DNA of 64,000 nucleotides. Source: Hysterangium stoloniferum. Taxonomy: Eukaryota > Basidiomycota > Agaricomycetes > Hysterangiales > Hysterangiaceae. A program made the position numbers and the translations under genes. The notes beneath the pieces are model-generated. The model was not told the DNA's origin and made no database searches. It was given only the letters and a program-made list of their open reading frames with translations. This document shows positions 1-11,390 of this stretch, piece by piece. Each line of letters begins with the position of its first letter. Position 1 is the stretch's first letter. The DNA lies in the NCBI GenBank assembly GCA_015178975.1, contig WHVD01000036.1, positions 434,001 to 498,000 on the forward strand, in the 5' to 3' direction.

Positions 1-2130
1 TTGGAGTCCATTGCATGCAAACAATGGACATATGCCTCTTGGACGAATAACTGGAGAAAAGCTGGATTTATCACATTTGCAGATATTTGGAAGTCCAGTT
101 AGCATGGCAGTTCCTAAGCAAAGATGTCAGAAGTGGGAACTCATGTTCAAAGATGGGTTATATGGTTGGGTATGAACTGTATTCATCTGGATACTTAGTG
201 TAGTTCCCTGGAATGAGAAGGATTGAAAAAGTACAAGATGCAATATTCCATGAAGATGCGATGAATTTGCCATCACCAGTGCCTTATGGAGACAAAGGTC
301 AGTTTAGGGATATAAATAGTGTACCTCCTATCCATTCCGAGAGTGAGCCTCAACCTAGACTCACGATCCATATCCCACCTCATCCTCAATCTATTGAAGA
401 AAAAGAGGAGACTACAATGAGGGAAGAGTCTCAATTAGTGTCAAATGTACCTGACTATCCTTGTGGAATAACAAGATCTGGTAAAGTATGAGAAGGAATT
501 CGAAGTTCATTGTCAGTCAAAGAAAAAGAATTAGAAGGTTCTAATGTACCAGTTGTTTTCTTGACTTTGGGCAATCCAATGACAGAGGAGGCATTGAATA
601 TGCCGGGAGATGAAGAATGAGCTTGGGAAGAAGTGAGACAGGTGGAGTGGAAGAATATGGTAGAACATAACATATTCAGTGCACCTGAAGAACTGCTGCC
701 AGGAACACATGTTTTAAAAACTGGAACGGTGTGTCGTGGATTGTACAAGAGTGATGAACTAATAAAAAGGAAAGTACAAATTGTCGTAAAAGGATTTAGT
801 CAAATTCCTGGATTACATTTTAATGAAATGTACGCACCAGTCATGGTGGGAAACATTCTGAATTTTACTGGTGCTGGGAGCAATAACAAATGCAGCTATA
901 CGTCAGTTTGATGTCAAATCGGTGTACTTACATGGGACGATGAAAGAAAAGGTTTGGGTTCAACAACTGGAGGGGTTTGAAGAACCCGGAAAGGAGAATT
1001 TAGCATTACTGTTATTGAAGGCTCTATATGGAACAAAACAGGGAGGCAATGAGTGGAGAAAAATGCTATATGATTTTATAGTTAAAGAACTCACCTGGTT
1101 CTGTTCTGATTTTGACAGTGCTACATTCTTCAAAATATGGGATGATGGAAGCTGGGCCATAGTTGGGTGGATGACCAACTGCCATAGGTGATGAAAAATG
1201 GCTTCTAGACCTCAAAAAGGCATTCCGTGAATGATTTGGAATTTCAAGCGAAGGCAAGGCCCAGTGGATGTTGGGAACGAGTATCTGTTGAGATGCTGAA
1301 TCAAAATCAGCATTCATATCACAGAAGGAATATATCGAAAATATAGTGAAGAAGTTCAATGTAAAAAATTCCAAACCAATCCAAACTCCCATATCACTTG
1401 GAATCAATTTTGCCTCTATTATTCACCCAGATACTACAGAAGAACAAAATGAAATTGCAGAATTGCCTTATTGCAAACTCATTGGAAGTTTGATGTTTGC
1501 AGCTAGAGTATCGCGTCCAGATATTGCATATTCTGTTAACAAATTATCTCAATATTCATCAAATCCTGCGAGAATGCATTGGAACTTGGCTAAACGTATC
1601 CTGCAATATTTATACACAACTTTTTGAGCTTCAATTGGGAGGACAAGCTCTTTGTCTGCATGGATATTCAGATGCCGATTTCGCAGGAGATCAAGAGGAT
1701 AGATGTTCAACAGGAGGATATGTGATCTTTTTAGGTTCGGGAGTGGTATCTTGGTCTTCGAGGAAGCAATCAACAGTCACCCTTTCATCCACAGAAGCGG
1801 AATATATTGCACTTTCGGAAGCGACTCACAAAATTATGTGGACATGTCATTTCCTCGAACAACTCAATATAATATATGAACAACCAATTTTTGAAGACAA
1901 TCAAGGTACAATTGCATTCTCTCAAAACCAACGTGCTCTGTGAAGGATGAAACATATTGAAGTAAAATATCATTTCATTCATCATTTGATTGAAAACAGC
2001 ACTATCCAACTCATATATTGATCGACCAAACAAATGATTGCAGATATTTTAACGAAATCTCTTTCTTCACCAATTCATTACCATCACACAGGACATTTAG
2101 GTCTTACTTCTTCAAAACTCGAGGAGGAGT
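1..2130 (+). mobile_element. Ty1/copia retrotransposon fossil (3' part of pol)
   Basis: Translations give, in order, an integrase C-terminal stretch, a reverse transcriptase half and a well preserved copia RNase H around 1650-1940 with the motifs SDADFAGD, STGGYV and STEAEYIALSEAT. The order integrase then RT then RNase H is diagnostic for Ty1/copia. The 5' part lies outside the window. The copy is broken, with at least five breaks, so it is a fossil. A purine-rich run (gaggaggag, about 2122-2131) marks the likely polypurine tract before the 3' LTR. Confidence 0.9.
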
Positions 2131-2560
2131 ATTAGGTATAATGAGTATTAAAGAAGTAAGCACTTGTATGAAGAAGGTGAGACAGAATGTCTCGAAAAGA
2201 TGCAATGCATTGTATTGTTCAATCTCCTCTCGAATGTACTATTATATACACATAGTATAGCTAGTGAATCTCTCAGTGAATGTTTAACCACTGAGAGTAA
2301 GTGGTATGTCTATTGCCTCATCACGAAGCAAAACTTATCTATGTATTTAGTACTTAAACATCTTTAGGTATTGTTTAATACAGTGAATGTTTAACTGCTG
2401 AGATACTTAAATGTCTTTAGATAATCTTAAAACTAGGTTAGCCAATTCTTGGCAGTAGGTGAGTATGTTCCACTTGCTCGCATATGCAATTTACTGTGTA
2501 CTGGAGTATAACACTCGAGTCAAAACCTCAATTAAAAATCAGAAAAGGATACTCTTCAGA
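2131..2560 (+). repeat. Probable 3' LTR remains of the copia fossil
   Basis: This non-coding stretch directly follows the polypurine tract. It holds two imperfect ~35-bp direct repeats around 2262-2300 and 2381-2420 (shared core cagtgaatgtttaac). The right end is not clear because the next element starts without a visible boundary. Confidence 0.4.
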
Positions 2561-3303
2561 CATATGTGGAGCATCAAAAGAAATTAAATCACATTAGAAA
2601 CATCCATTACTAATATTACAAGCACCTACAGTGCCTGATTCTTTAATTATTGAGCTTAAATCAGAGAATTAATTCAGGCTCTTTTTAATCAATCTGGACT
2701 CATCTTGTCAAGTGGAATAAGGACTTAACTGCTGAAGCAAGACAATCATGTAAAGTACAAATGGCCACTTCTCAGCCAATGCCATAGGAGGGAAAGGCTA
2801 GATTGGGCAATTAGTCCTCTCAAGACTGGACTGTAGAGGATTGTAAGATGGTTGTCTGATGAGATGAGACCAAAATCAACGAAAATGGGCATATAAATTG
2901 CCAGAAGAGGCATTAAATGATACACTGGTGGAAGGGACACTCAAATTTGATAGTGGTTCTCTGATTATATGGGGCTGTATAGGATGGGATAGTGTCAGAT
3001 ATGCATGCAATATTGATGGATAGATGGATCCTGAACTGTCTGTTCAGATTCTAAAAGATGATCTTCAAGTCAGTCTTCAATATTATGACAAATCTCCAGA
3101 GGACATTATATTTCAGCAAGAAAGACAAAACATAGTTTTCTGACAATGGGGTTAAGATTATGTCATGGCCAGAATAGTCTGCAGAACTTAACCCCATTAA
3201 ACACTTATGGCATCACCTCAAAAGATACTTGGAGAATATCAACAGGCACCCAAAGGGATACTGGAATTGTGGGAGCATGTGCAAAGATAATGGAATAGGA
3301 TAA
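2561..3303 (+). mobile_element. Tc1/mariner transposase remnant
   Basis: Several short frames match Tc1/mariner transposase pieces that I also see in the better copy at 29.2-30.8 kb. These are an SDETKIN-like block near 2850-2885, a block reading SGSLIIWGCIGW near 2950-2985, then DDLQVSLQYYDKSPEDIIFQ near 3058-3115, and an LNPIKHLWHHLK-like catalytic end near 3190-3225. Frames change several times and stops are frequent, so it is not functional. The 3' end is cut by the LTR that begins at 3304. No inverted repeat could be recognised on the left. Confidence 0.75.
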
Positions 3304-3860
3304 TGTTATGACCCGTTCCCAGATGTTTCAGTATCCGACTTCTGACTTCTGACTTCCGACTTTTAACTGTGGAACATCATAGTTACCGTATCTTCCACAT
3401 TCTTCCCTTGTTCCACATTTGGTAATTTGTCTGTTGACAAGTATTCACTTGTTTGTTTATTATATTCCTGTTTCAGAATATTGACTCCCCAATTTGTCTT
3501 ATTGTATTCCTCTTTCAGAATACTTCCATTTCCATCGTATTGTGGTCTTAGTTTGTAGTACAATAACAAGAAGACTTATATTAGTTTCCATGAATTTGTA
3601 CTTTACTTTAGATCTGATATCGACTTAGTTTCTTATTCCCTCTTCCGTCTTTCTGTACATTTGATATTCAGAACTCTTTGGAACTCTGAATATCTGTATC
3701 TTCCATCATAAGTCTCGCCTTTGAAATTAAGGACTTCTGAGTGTTTGTGTAGAGGTGCAGCACATAAGCTGAAGCCAACGTCCTGACCCTATCCAATAGT
3801 TCCCGACTTCCCAGTGACTTTCTGATAGTTCTTGAATAAGTCCTGACACGGCACTTAACA
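3304..3860 (+). repeat. 5' LTR of the gypsy fossil
   Basis: It runs from TGTTATGAC to CTTAACA (TG...CA ends) and lies directly upstream of the primer site and gag. It starts with a short run of ACTTCTG-type repeats. It contains the LTR-wide conserved motif at 3751-3780 (see findings). The same LTR family is found reversed at 61714-62799. Confidence 0.8.
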
Positions 3861-3867
3861 GTACAGT

Positions 3868-3878
3868 ATATCAGATCT
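3868..3878 (+). other. Candidate self-priming primer-binding site
   Basis: The 11 bases atatcagatct start 8 bases after the LTR end and are exactly complementary to agatctgatat at 3610-3620 inside the LTR. Tf1/sushi-type Gypsy elements are known to prime reverse transcription with the first 11 nt of their own mRNA, so 3610 would be the transcript start. This is inference from the complementarity alone. Confidence 0.55.
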
Positions 3879-6800
3879 CAACTCTGTGACTAACTCATCA
3901 TCAGTCCCAAATGCAAAGCTGCCGAAGGACCATCTCAACTTCAATCCCTGTTGCAACTGGATACCACCCAACCCGAAGCCCCAAATCAGCTGACAGCATC
4001 AGCTAAGTTACTGAGGTAGTGAAGGATCCCAATACTCCCAACACTTCTGACAATGAAGTAGAAGAACTGCCAGTGACATCGAAAAAGAAATATTCCGATG
4101 AGCTGACTGAAATGTTGTTTGTCAACTCCATTGTAAAATTCACTGACTATTTGAAATACGCTGAGGAAAGCAAAGAATCATCCCGCACCAGAGTTAAAGA
4201 ACCCAAACCATTTACTGGCAAGGATCCGAAAAAATTGAAGAATTTCCTTCTCCAATGCCATTTCAGTTTCTTGACCCGCTGCATTTAAGTCTGACCGTCG
4301 AAAAGTCAATTTTGCACTCTCTTATCTCAAGGATACTGCTCAGGATTGGTTCAAACCCAGACTATCTGGAATATCTGATGAGACACCTGTATGGCTCGAT
4401 GACTGGAACACATCTGTGGAAGAACTGGAAACTAATTTCAGACCTTACGATCAATCCGGCGAAGTGGAAAATGAATTAATGACGCTCAAGATGAAGGACA
4501 ATCAACGAGTCTCTGATTATCTTGTCAAGTTCAATACCCTCGCCGCACATGTGGATGGGATGATTCTGCCCTCAGGCACCATTTCTATATGGGACTTCTG
4601 TCATGCCTTAAAGATGAGATCTGCAAAGATGGGAAGCCAAAAACTCTCCAACTCATGCGGATTAAAGCTCAGACATCCGATGCCCATTATTGGGAATGAA
4701 AAGCCAAGGTCTCCCCAGAGAATCTGACAGAATGTTCTCAGAACAACAAGGCATCGACTAGCAAGTCTTCCAGCAATAACTCAGGCAATAACACTGGGAA
4801 CTCTGGCACTAATACTGGGAAATCAAATTCCAATCGGAAAAAAGACAAGAAATCCAACAAGGAAAAACAGTCACTTCCGACAAACCCGACATTTCCCACT
4901 TGTTGGGCACCGACAGTAAACTCACCCCAAAGGAGAAACAACAATGCATGGATAACAATCTCTGCCTTTTCTGTGGGAAAGGCGGACACAAGGTTTCCAA
5001 CTGTACCATTAAGTCTAACTCTTCCAAGGCCTGCATGGCAACTTCCACTACAACTACAATGTCCAAGGAAAAACTCACCACGGAGTGGAAAAAAGAGTAA
5101 GCAACCCTCCAGGATCTGCATGGACAGAGGAGAGGGTTGTGTTGACTCTCTCCGTGCTTCCGAGATTATCCATCTCAACATGTCCACTCTCTCTAATCCT
5201 GACTCATTATTTGTAAAACTCGTCTCTGACCTTCCTGGAAATTTAGTGTTCCGAGCACTGATAGATTCTGGCTCCACACATTGTTTTGTAGATACCACCT
5301 TTGCCACGAGACATAATCTGAAACTCCATTCTGTTCCCGCAATTTCTTTGCATCTGTTTGATGGCACTAGCAATACGGCAGTTACCCAAGCCTGCAACAT
5401 GTCTATCCAGTTCCTGTGTGGAACATCCCAGATGGTTACTTTTTTCGTAAAACAGTTGGACTCTAGCTGTTCAGTAGTTCTTGGATACAACTGGCTCACC
5501 CGAGATAATCCATTGATTGACTGGGTATTGGGCAGTATTAATTTCCGGATTCCTGACACTTCCGTTCCTCCTGCAGCATCTTTTCTGGCCAGAGCCTCTT
5601 CGGCCTTGATGGCACTTCCGGCTTCTACCAAAACCTCCAAACCTCCAAAAATCTCTCTCATCAATGCTTTGGCATTTGTTAGGGTGAGTAAACTGGATGG
5701 ATCAGTGTTTTTCAATCAGCTTAAAAGTTGATGAAGCATCTGGACATTTTGTGACTCCAGAATTATCTGAGCTAAAGGCCGACCTGGAAGGAGTTCCCAA
5801 AAAATATCATGATTTCACAGATATTTTCAGTAAGCAAAAAGCTGACTGGCTCACACCACACAGGCCCTACAACTTAAAAATTGATATTGAGCCTGGTTCA
5901 AATCCTCCGTTAGAACCTATTTACCCATTATCCCAATCAGAACTTTCATCTATTTGGGAGTTCTTGGATGAACATCTGTCGATAGGTTTTATCCATCCTT
6001 CAAAGTCTCCATATGGAGCACCCGTCCTTTTCGTCAGAAAGAAGGATGGTTCCCTTTGACTGTGTCAATTTAAGAGGATTAAATTCCATCACATGGAAAG
6101 ATAAGTACCCACTCCCACTTGTTACCGACTTACTTGATGCCCCACAGAAAGCTCGGATCTACACCAAAATAGACCTTAAACACGCCTATCATTTGGTCCA
6201 AATTGCAGAGGGTGATGGATGAAAACTGCTATTCGGACTGGCTATGGATCCTTTGAATGGTTGGTTATGCTGTTCACCAATGCCCTTCTGCTTTTCAACA
6301 TTTTGTTAACAATATATTTTTTAAAATGCTTGATGTATGTATGTGTTATAGTCTATTTGGACGACATTTTGGTATTTTCCGAGGACCTGCTCTTCACGAT
6401 GAACAAGTCCATGAAGTTTTCCGAAGACTTCAAAAACACGGTCTTTTCGCCAATGGTAAAAAATGCTACTTTGACATGGATTCTATTGAATACTTAAATT
6501 TCATTATCGGTCCTGAGGGTCTCCGTATGGATGAAACCAAGGTTCAAGTTGTCCATGATTGGCCCAAACCACGGAAAGTCAAGGACATTCAGTCATTTTT
6601 AGGTTTCACAAACTTCTACCGTTGTTTCATTCGGAATTACTAGGATATTACAATACCGCTCACTTGTCTTACCCGTAAATCTCAACCATGGGTTTTTGAT
6701 GACAAATGCTGCTCTGCTTTCCAGACTTTGAAAAATGCTTTCACTTCCGCGCCGATTCTTTCTCATTGGAAACCTGATGTTCCGATTATTGTGGAAACTG

Positions 6801-7196
6801 ATGCTTCCAATTATGCAATTACCACGATTCTTTCCATCCAAGATTCTGATGGTGAAATTCATCTGGTCGCATTCCTTTCTTGGACACTGAAAGTGTCCAA
6901 ACTCAACTACAATGTTCATGATAAGGAACTTTTGGCAATCTTTGAAGCTTTCAAACATTGGCATCATTACCTCGAAGGTTCCACAACTCCCGTTGATGTT
7001 GTTACTGATCACAAAAATCTTGAATATTTTTCTACCAATAAACATTTGACCCGCTGGTCTGAATTCCTTTCCACTTTCAACATGATTATCCATTTCCGAC
7101 CTGGACATCTTGGTGGAAAACCAGATGCCATGACTCGACAAGGAGATGACTAAGTCCCAAAGACTTCCAAAACCTGTGTCTACACCTGCCTTATCT

Positions 7197-7427
7197 CCAA
7201 TACCTGAGATTACTGGGTTAAGTTCTAATGCTTCACTATTTCCAATCTCATGTTATTGTGGACATACTGGTGATGGTAATGAGGAAGCAGCTCAGGGATT
7301 TACCAATGACTACATTCACTGTGATGAATGCCATAATTGGTCTCATATTGCTTGTCAATGTGAAGGAAGAGCTAGTAACCTTGGGAATAGACCATTCATT
7401 TGTGATGAATGTGATATAGTTCAAATT
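7197..7427 (+). pseudogene. PHD finger exon of the MULE (copy A)
   Basis: The frame encodes a PHD-type zinc finger: CYCGHTGDGNEE, then IHCDECHNWSHIACQC, then FICDEC. The cysteines and the histidine follow the C4-H-C3 spacing of PHD fingers, which bind histone H3 tails. The upstream transposase exons are absent here, so this copy cannot make the full protein. A TAA ends the frame at 7428-7430, where copy B still reads a few codons further. Copy B at 38512 is the better copy. Confidence 0.75.
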
Positions 7428-8493
7428 TAACTAGCATTGTGACCTCGATCAGAATAGTATGTGAACTTGTTTTGATATTTGGATAACCTCTTACAGATGT
7501 GTTTTAAATAGCTCAAGAACTCAACAGCTAAATAACCATGCAACTCAACCTTTGCACAAGTGCCTCTTGTAGGTTTCCAAATCAAATTTCACCTTTGATT
7601 GTCTTAATGCATATTAATTATATTTGGACCTGGATTGGGTGCCCTTGCTCAACATGGGAAGTATTACTATCCTGTGCAGCTAATTCAACTTGATCATAAC
7701 TCTGATCTCAAAATAGGGCATGTGAAATGGTGGTGACACAATCACTATCATAATCTATCTCCAACAGAATCATAGATTCCAGAACATAATGTTATTGACT
7801 CCTTGTGGAGAGACCAGAAGTATAGATGGCAAATTAGAGTAAGCTATTCAAAGTTATTTGTAGTTCTTAAAATAACTGAATTTTGACTTTTATAGTTGGG
7901 AAAATGGGATTTGGTATGCTCATTACCACATGAAGATGACAAGATCTTGGATTACCTTCATTATCCCTCATCTCTAATGTTTGATATTCTTCTGAAACCC
8001 CATCTTCCATTACTTAACAAGCTGGTGAAGATACCAAAACAATTCATAAGAGAAGAATGTCCTGCTTTGGATTATCTGTACACTGGGAAGGCTGTTTCAG
8101 AGTTGAAGGCTGAATTGAATTACCTGAAAAACCATATCATATTGTTTTCTGGAAATCTCTCTTCAATACAAATTGCCATGATACATTATTGGCTACATAT
8201 GAACCTAGACTCTGGTGCAAGGAACAAGGATAAATGGATCCAAAGGGTACCTGCTGCCATGCAATGACTCTTCTTATTCTGAGACAGTCCTACACCCAAT
8301 TATCCCCTGATGGTCCACCTTTTGAGGATCTTCCTAAACATGCACAACTGTTTCAAGACCTACTGAAGCACTCATGGCATATACAGTATAGCCAGGTATC
8401 ACCATTCCCTGCTATAGATGTTGACAAAGAAGCCATTGGATTACTTGAACATGAAATGTTTGAAACTTCAAAAGCAGCAGGGCCTGCCAGCTG

Positions 8494-8798
8494 TGTAAGA
8501 CTAGTATCTGCTGCAGGTGCAGACAGACACTAGAATGAGTGATGAGGAATAAACCACTACTGTATTGAAATCCACATGTACATAATATATACTAGTGGAG
8601 AACAATGGGATGTGAGCAACAATTGGATGTGGGCTACAATGGGATGTGGACAACAATAGGATGTGGACAACAATAGGATGTGGACAACAATAGGATGTGG
8701 ACTACAATAGGATGTGGACTACAATAGGATGTGGACTACAATAGGATGTGGACTACAATAGAACTAATTATTACCAAATCACAGTGTAGGGAGTCTTA
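8494..8798 (+). mobile_element. Short non-autonomous insertion with internal minisatellite
   Basis: This stretch is absent from copy B at the homologous point. It begins TGTAAGACT and ends AGTCTTA, giving short inverted ends, and is bordered on both sides by CAGCTG (8488-8493 and 8799-8804), a likely 6-bp target duplication. The right two-thirds is a 17-bp tandem repeat. It is probably a MITE-like element, though the family is unknown. Confidence 0.6.
8600..8765 (+). repeat. 17-bp minisatellite (about 9 copies)
   Basis: The unit acaataggatgtggact repeats about nine to ten times; the first units are more diverged (aattggatgtgggct) and the last are almost identical, suggesting recent expansion at the 3' side. 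Confidence 0.85.
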
Positions 8799-10158
8799 CA
8801 GCTGGCCACAGTGGAGATTGGATGCAGGTAACCATCAGAATAAATGGAGTCCTTATCCTTTTGTTCCCTACTCTTGGAATGAATGTGATATTCCTGAACC
8901 AGAGGAGACTGAATATCAGGTATTTTAATATCAATTTCAAAATCTGATATAGATCAATGCTCATACTTTCATGTAGCATGGGCCAGAATTTAGTGAAGGC
9001 AGTGAACCAGAGACTCAACAATCTTACATTTTCCCTCCAAATAGATCAAAACCCCAACCAGTTCAGAAGTGCAAAGCAGAGGGAATGTGTGAGGAAGCTC
9101 TGTTTGAGAAACAGTCTGCAAGAATACTCAGAAAAGGACCCAGGCTGAATTATAAGGAGACTTAAAGATATTAAGGTGTTTTAATACAAATAAAGAAGTT
9201 TTCTGTATATAATTTTCATTTTGAGAGCATATAAAACAATATAGAGCATTTCACACATGTATTTAACATTTTTTTGAGCCTCTGTCATCCAAAGGTAAAG
9301 TTATTTCATTGTTGCAGCAGTCACCTTCCTAATGAGGAAGTGTCACACAGTTTACCTTCTGTGGCAGTGTGACACACTGTGCGGCACTTTCCTATAGCCC
9401 AAGTCACATATTTTTCAGATGGGTTGTTTACCCGACATTGTCACCATTTCATCATTTTGTCTCATCAAATTGTTGCATTGTGGTTGTCATGGCAGTTTCA
9501 CGACATCGAAACTGCTGGTAACATGTCATTGGGTTTGCCATTTTCTGTATTTTGCACATCTGACATTTCTGACTCTGGAGTTGGGGTTGTGTGCTCAAGA
9601 CATTCCATCCCTGCATGTGGGAGTTATTCAGGTGTGTCAGTCAGTGTGTTTGCACAATGCATTGGGTGCTCGTAGAGTCCTTCCCTCCTGCAACAGGCAC
9701 ATCATTCAAAGTGATGATGACTGATTCATTGAATTTCATGTTGGACTCTATGGTGATGTGTTGTTTCCAGGCCAATAACTGTGGTACACTTTGTTTTTGC
9801 TGCTGAAACCTACCTGGTGCCCTTTATTGGCCTTGGATGTGGTATTCTTTGAAGGTGAAAAATTGATGGTAATTGGATGGCATGTCATTTAATGGTACTG
9901 AATCATATACATCAGTTTAAGTGTCTTTGTGTGGACTTGTTTCCTGAAATAAGGTGAATCTTGTGAATCTTGTTATTAATACAAAATCCATACTTGACAT
10001 AGTGATATTTGCATTCTTGTCTATATTATAATTTACATTGTTATCTCTTTTGTTGCACTTTTTCTCACTTTGCAACAGTTGGCTGTGAAGTAGTCTATCC
10101 TTTCATAGTTTTAGCATACAATGTTCTCCAGTGATCTCTCTAGCCTTTTGGTTTCTGA

Positions 10159-10800
10159 GTTTCCGCCCTTTGACATTTAACTTTGTTACATGTTCTTGGT
10201 CATCTCCCAAACTGGACTCTGACTGGAGTCTTGGAACCTGCACATCACCCTATATGCACCAGTTGTCATGATTCATTCTCCACTCCTGTTTTGTTCCATC
10301 CCTAATACCTAGTTTGGTATTTACTTGTTTCGTTTTATGTTTAATAGTTCTGCCCCTCATTAATATCAGATTTGGTATTATTACATTTCAAAGTCTATAT
10401 AAGTCTGCTATATTCATGTACTTAGAATCCAGTTTCAATCTCAAACAAGTTTGACCCTCAAACAAGTTAGACCCCTGATCCAGTCTCTGCCCCTCTCATC
10501 TGTCTGCATGCTTGATTCCCAGAACTCCCATAGGAACTCTGGAATCTATATCTCCTTGTATGCATTCTGTCAGATTGAGATATGGACACCCGAATGAGTG
10601 TATGAGGGTGCAGCCCATAAGCTGAAGCCAAGTCCATCTCAGCTGTTACCTACTTCTGGCAATTATTCTGATACACTGTCTTGTACTACTAATCCCCAGA
10701 ACTTCCCCAGACTTATTACCCAGGGACTCCATTGGACAATTCCCAGAAGAAAGTGTGTTCGGAATTAATTACTGGAAACCTCTACGGGACTATCTGTGGA
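10159..10800 (+). repeat. LTR-derived sequence
   Basis: The stretch resembles parts of the LTR at 11391 (caccagttgtca, the block around ctagtttggtatttacttg, and a TATATAA at about 10396). It carries the conserved LTR motif at 10604-10635. Neither end shows clean TG or CA borders, so it is a truncated LTR. Confidence 0.55.
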
Positions 10801-11390
10801 TCTTTGTTCAAAACTTAACAAGTGGCCAGAATCAAGCAAGGAGAGGATGGTAATTTGTTGAATAAGAGAGAGGGATCTGACCATGATGGTGGTTAGGAAT
10901 CAAGAAGTGTGGAAGTGTGGGAACTATTTTAAACACAGACATACTATTTATATGTATATATTTGTTTGTACTAACAAATAATGGCCATTATTCTATGATT
11001 TGACTGAGATCCTAGTTATCAGTTCAAAAGTGAAAAAACCCTTTCCATGGTATTGCTGTTTTAAATTGATCATATCTCTACACCCTGTGGCCCAAATCAT
11101 GTCACCAAGGGAGCAATCCTGTAGCCAAGGATATGTATGACTCCACAAAGCTAAGTGAAATTCCCACACTGTAAGGTGGTGCACTTCACACACTGTATTT
11201 GGGGTTAGCATGGAAAGGGTTTGTGGAGTCACTGTATTTAACATCAAAAATCTATAAAAAGAAGGAAATTATATACAATGGAATCATTTAAATGACTGTG
11301 AATTTTGTAAAATATAATGTGGAGAACTATTTCCCATGATTGTTTTTTAACAATATAATAATAGTCTCAGAATAGATACCTGTTACGACT
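10801..11390. other. Intergenic, no gene seen
   Basis: Low-complexity, AT-rich DNA with many stops in all frames; no domain, RNA gene or repeat copy was recognised. Confidence 0.5.

Larger units (their letters stand above)
3304..7145 (+). mobile_element. Ty3/gypsy retrotransposon fossil (Tf1/sushi-like)
   Basis: Parts in order are a 5' LTR, a gag region from about 4019, a CCHC zinc knuckle ([14 protein letters not shown], about 4960-5000), a retroviral-type aspartic protease (ALIDSGSTH, about 5258-5284), a reverse transcriptase from about 5770 to 6640 ([23 protein letters not shown]) and an RNase H from about 6770 to 7140 (DASNYAI, DHKNLEY). The order is that of Ty3/gypsy. The element stops abruptly at the end of RNase H where MULE sequence begins; integrase and 3' LTR are missing. 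It is broken, with at least five breaks. Its age cannot be read from LTR divergence because only one LTR is present. Confidence 0.92.
7896..8932 (+). pseudogene. MULE C-terminal domain (copy A), interrupted
   Basis: The reading frame corresponds to the 240-aa frame at 39496-40218 in copy B. It starts with GKWDLVCSLPHEDDK and ends with SWNECDIPEPEETEYQ. In this copy a frameshift near 8262 (ATGCAATGACTC versus CATGCAATGACTC in copy B) and the 305-bp insertion at 8494 separate the parts. No named domain is recognised. It is rich in predicted helix and is preceded by an intron-like segment ending in tttatag. Confidence 0.65.
7146..10158 (+). mobile_element. MULE-type DNA transposon, 3' half (copy A)
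   Basis: From about 7152 to about 10158 this sequence is near-identical to 38490-41487 (copy B), with a few differences per hundred bases. It includes the PHD finger, the C-terminal domain and ~1.2 kb of shared 3' non-coding sequence. Copy A lacks everything upstream of the PHD region and begins at the break in the gypsy RNase H. Relative to copy B it carries a 305-bp insertion (8494-8798) and lacks copy B's 261-bp insertion. After 10158 the two copies diverge. Confidence 0.85.

Noticed and set aside
4738-5715. 325-codon minus-strand ORF opposite the Gypsy gag-protease region
   Set aside because: It is the shadow of the plus-strand gag and protease frames, with no motifs of its own and no counterpart at other Gypsy copies.
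8600-8765. Possible CRISPR-like array
   Set aside because: Repeats of 17 bp are directly contiguous without unique spacers, in a fungal transposon; it is a minisatellite.
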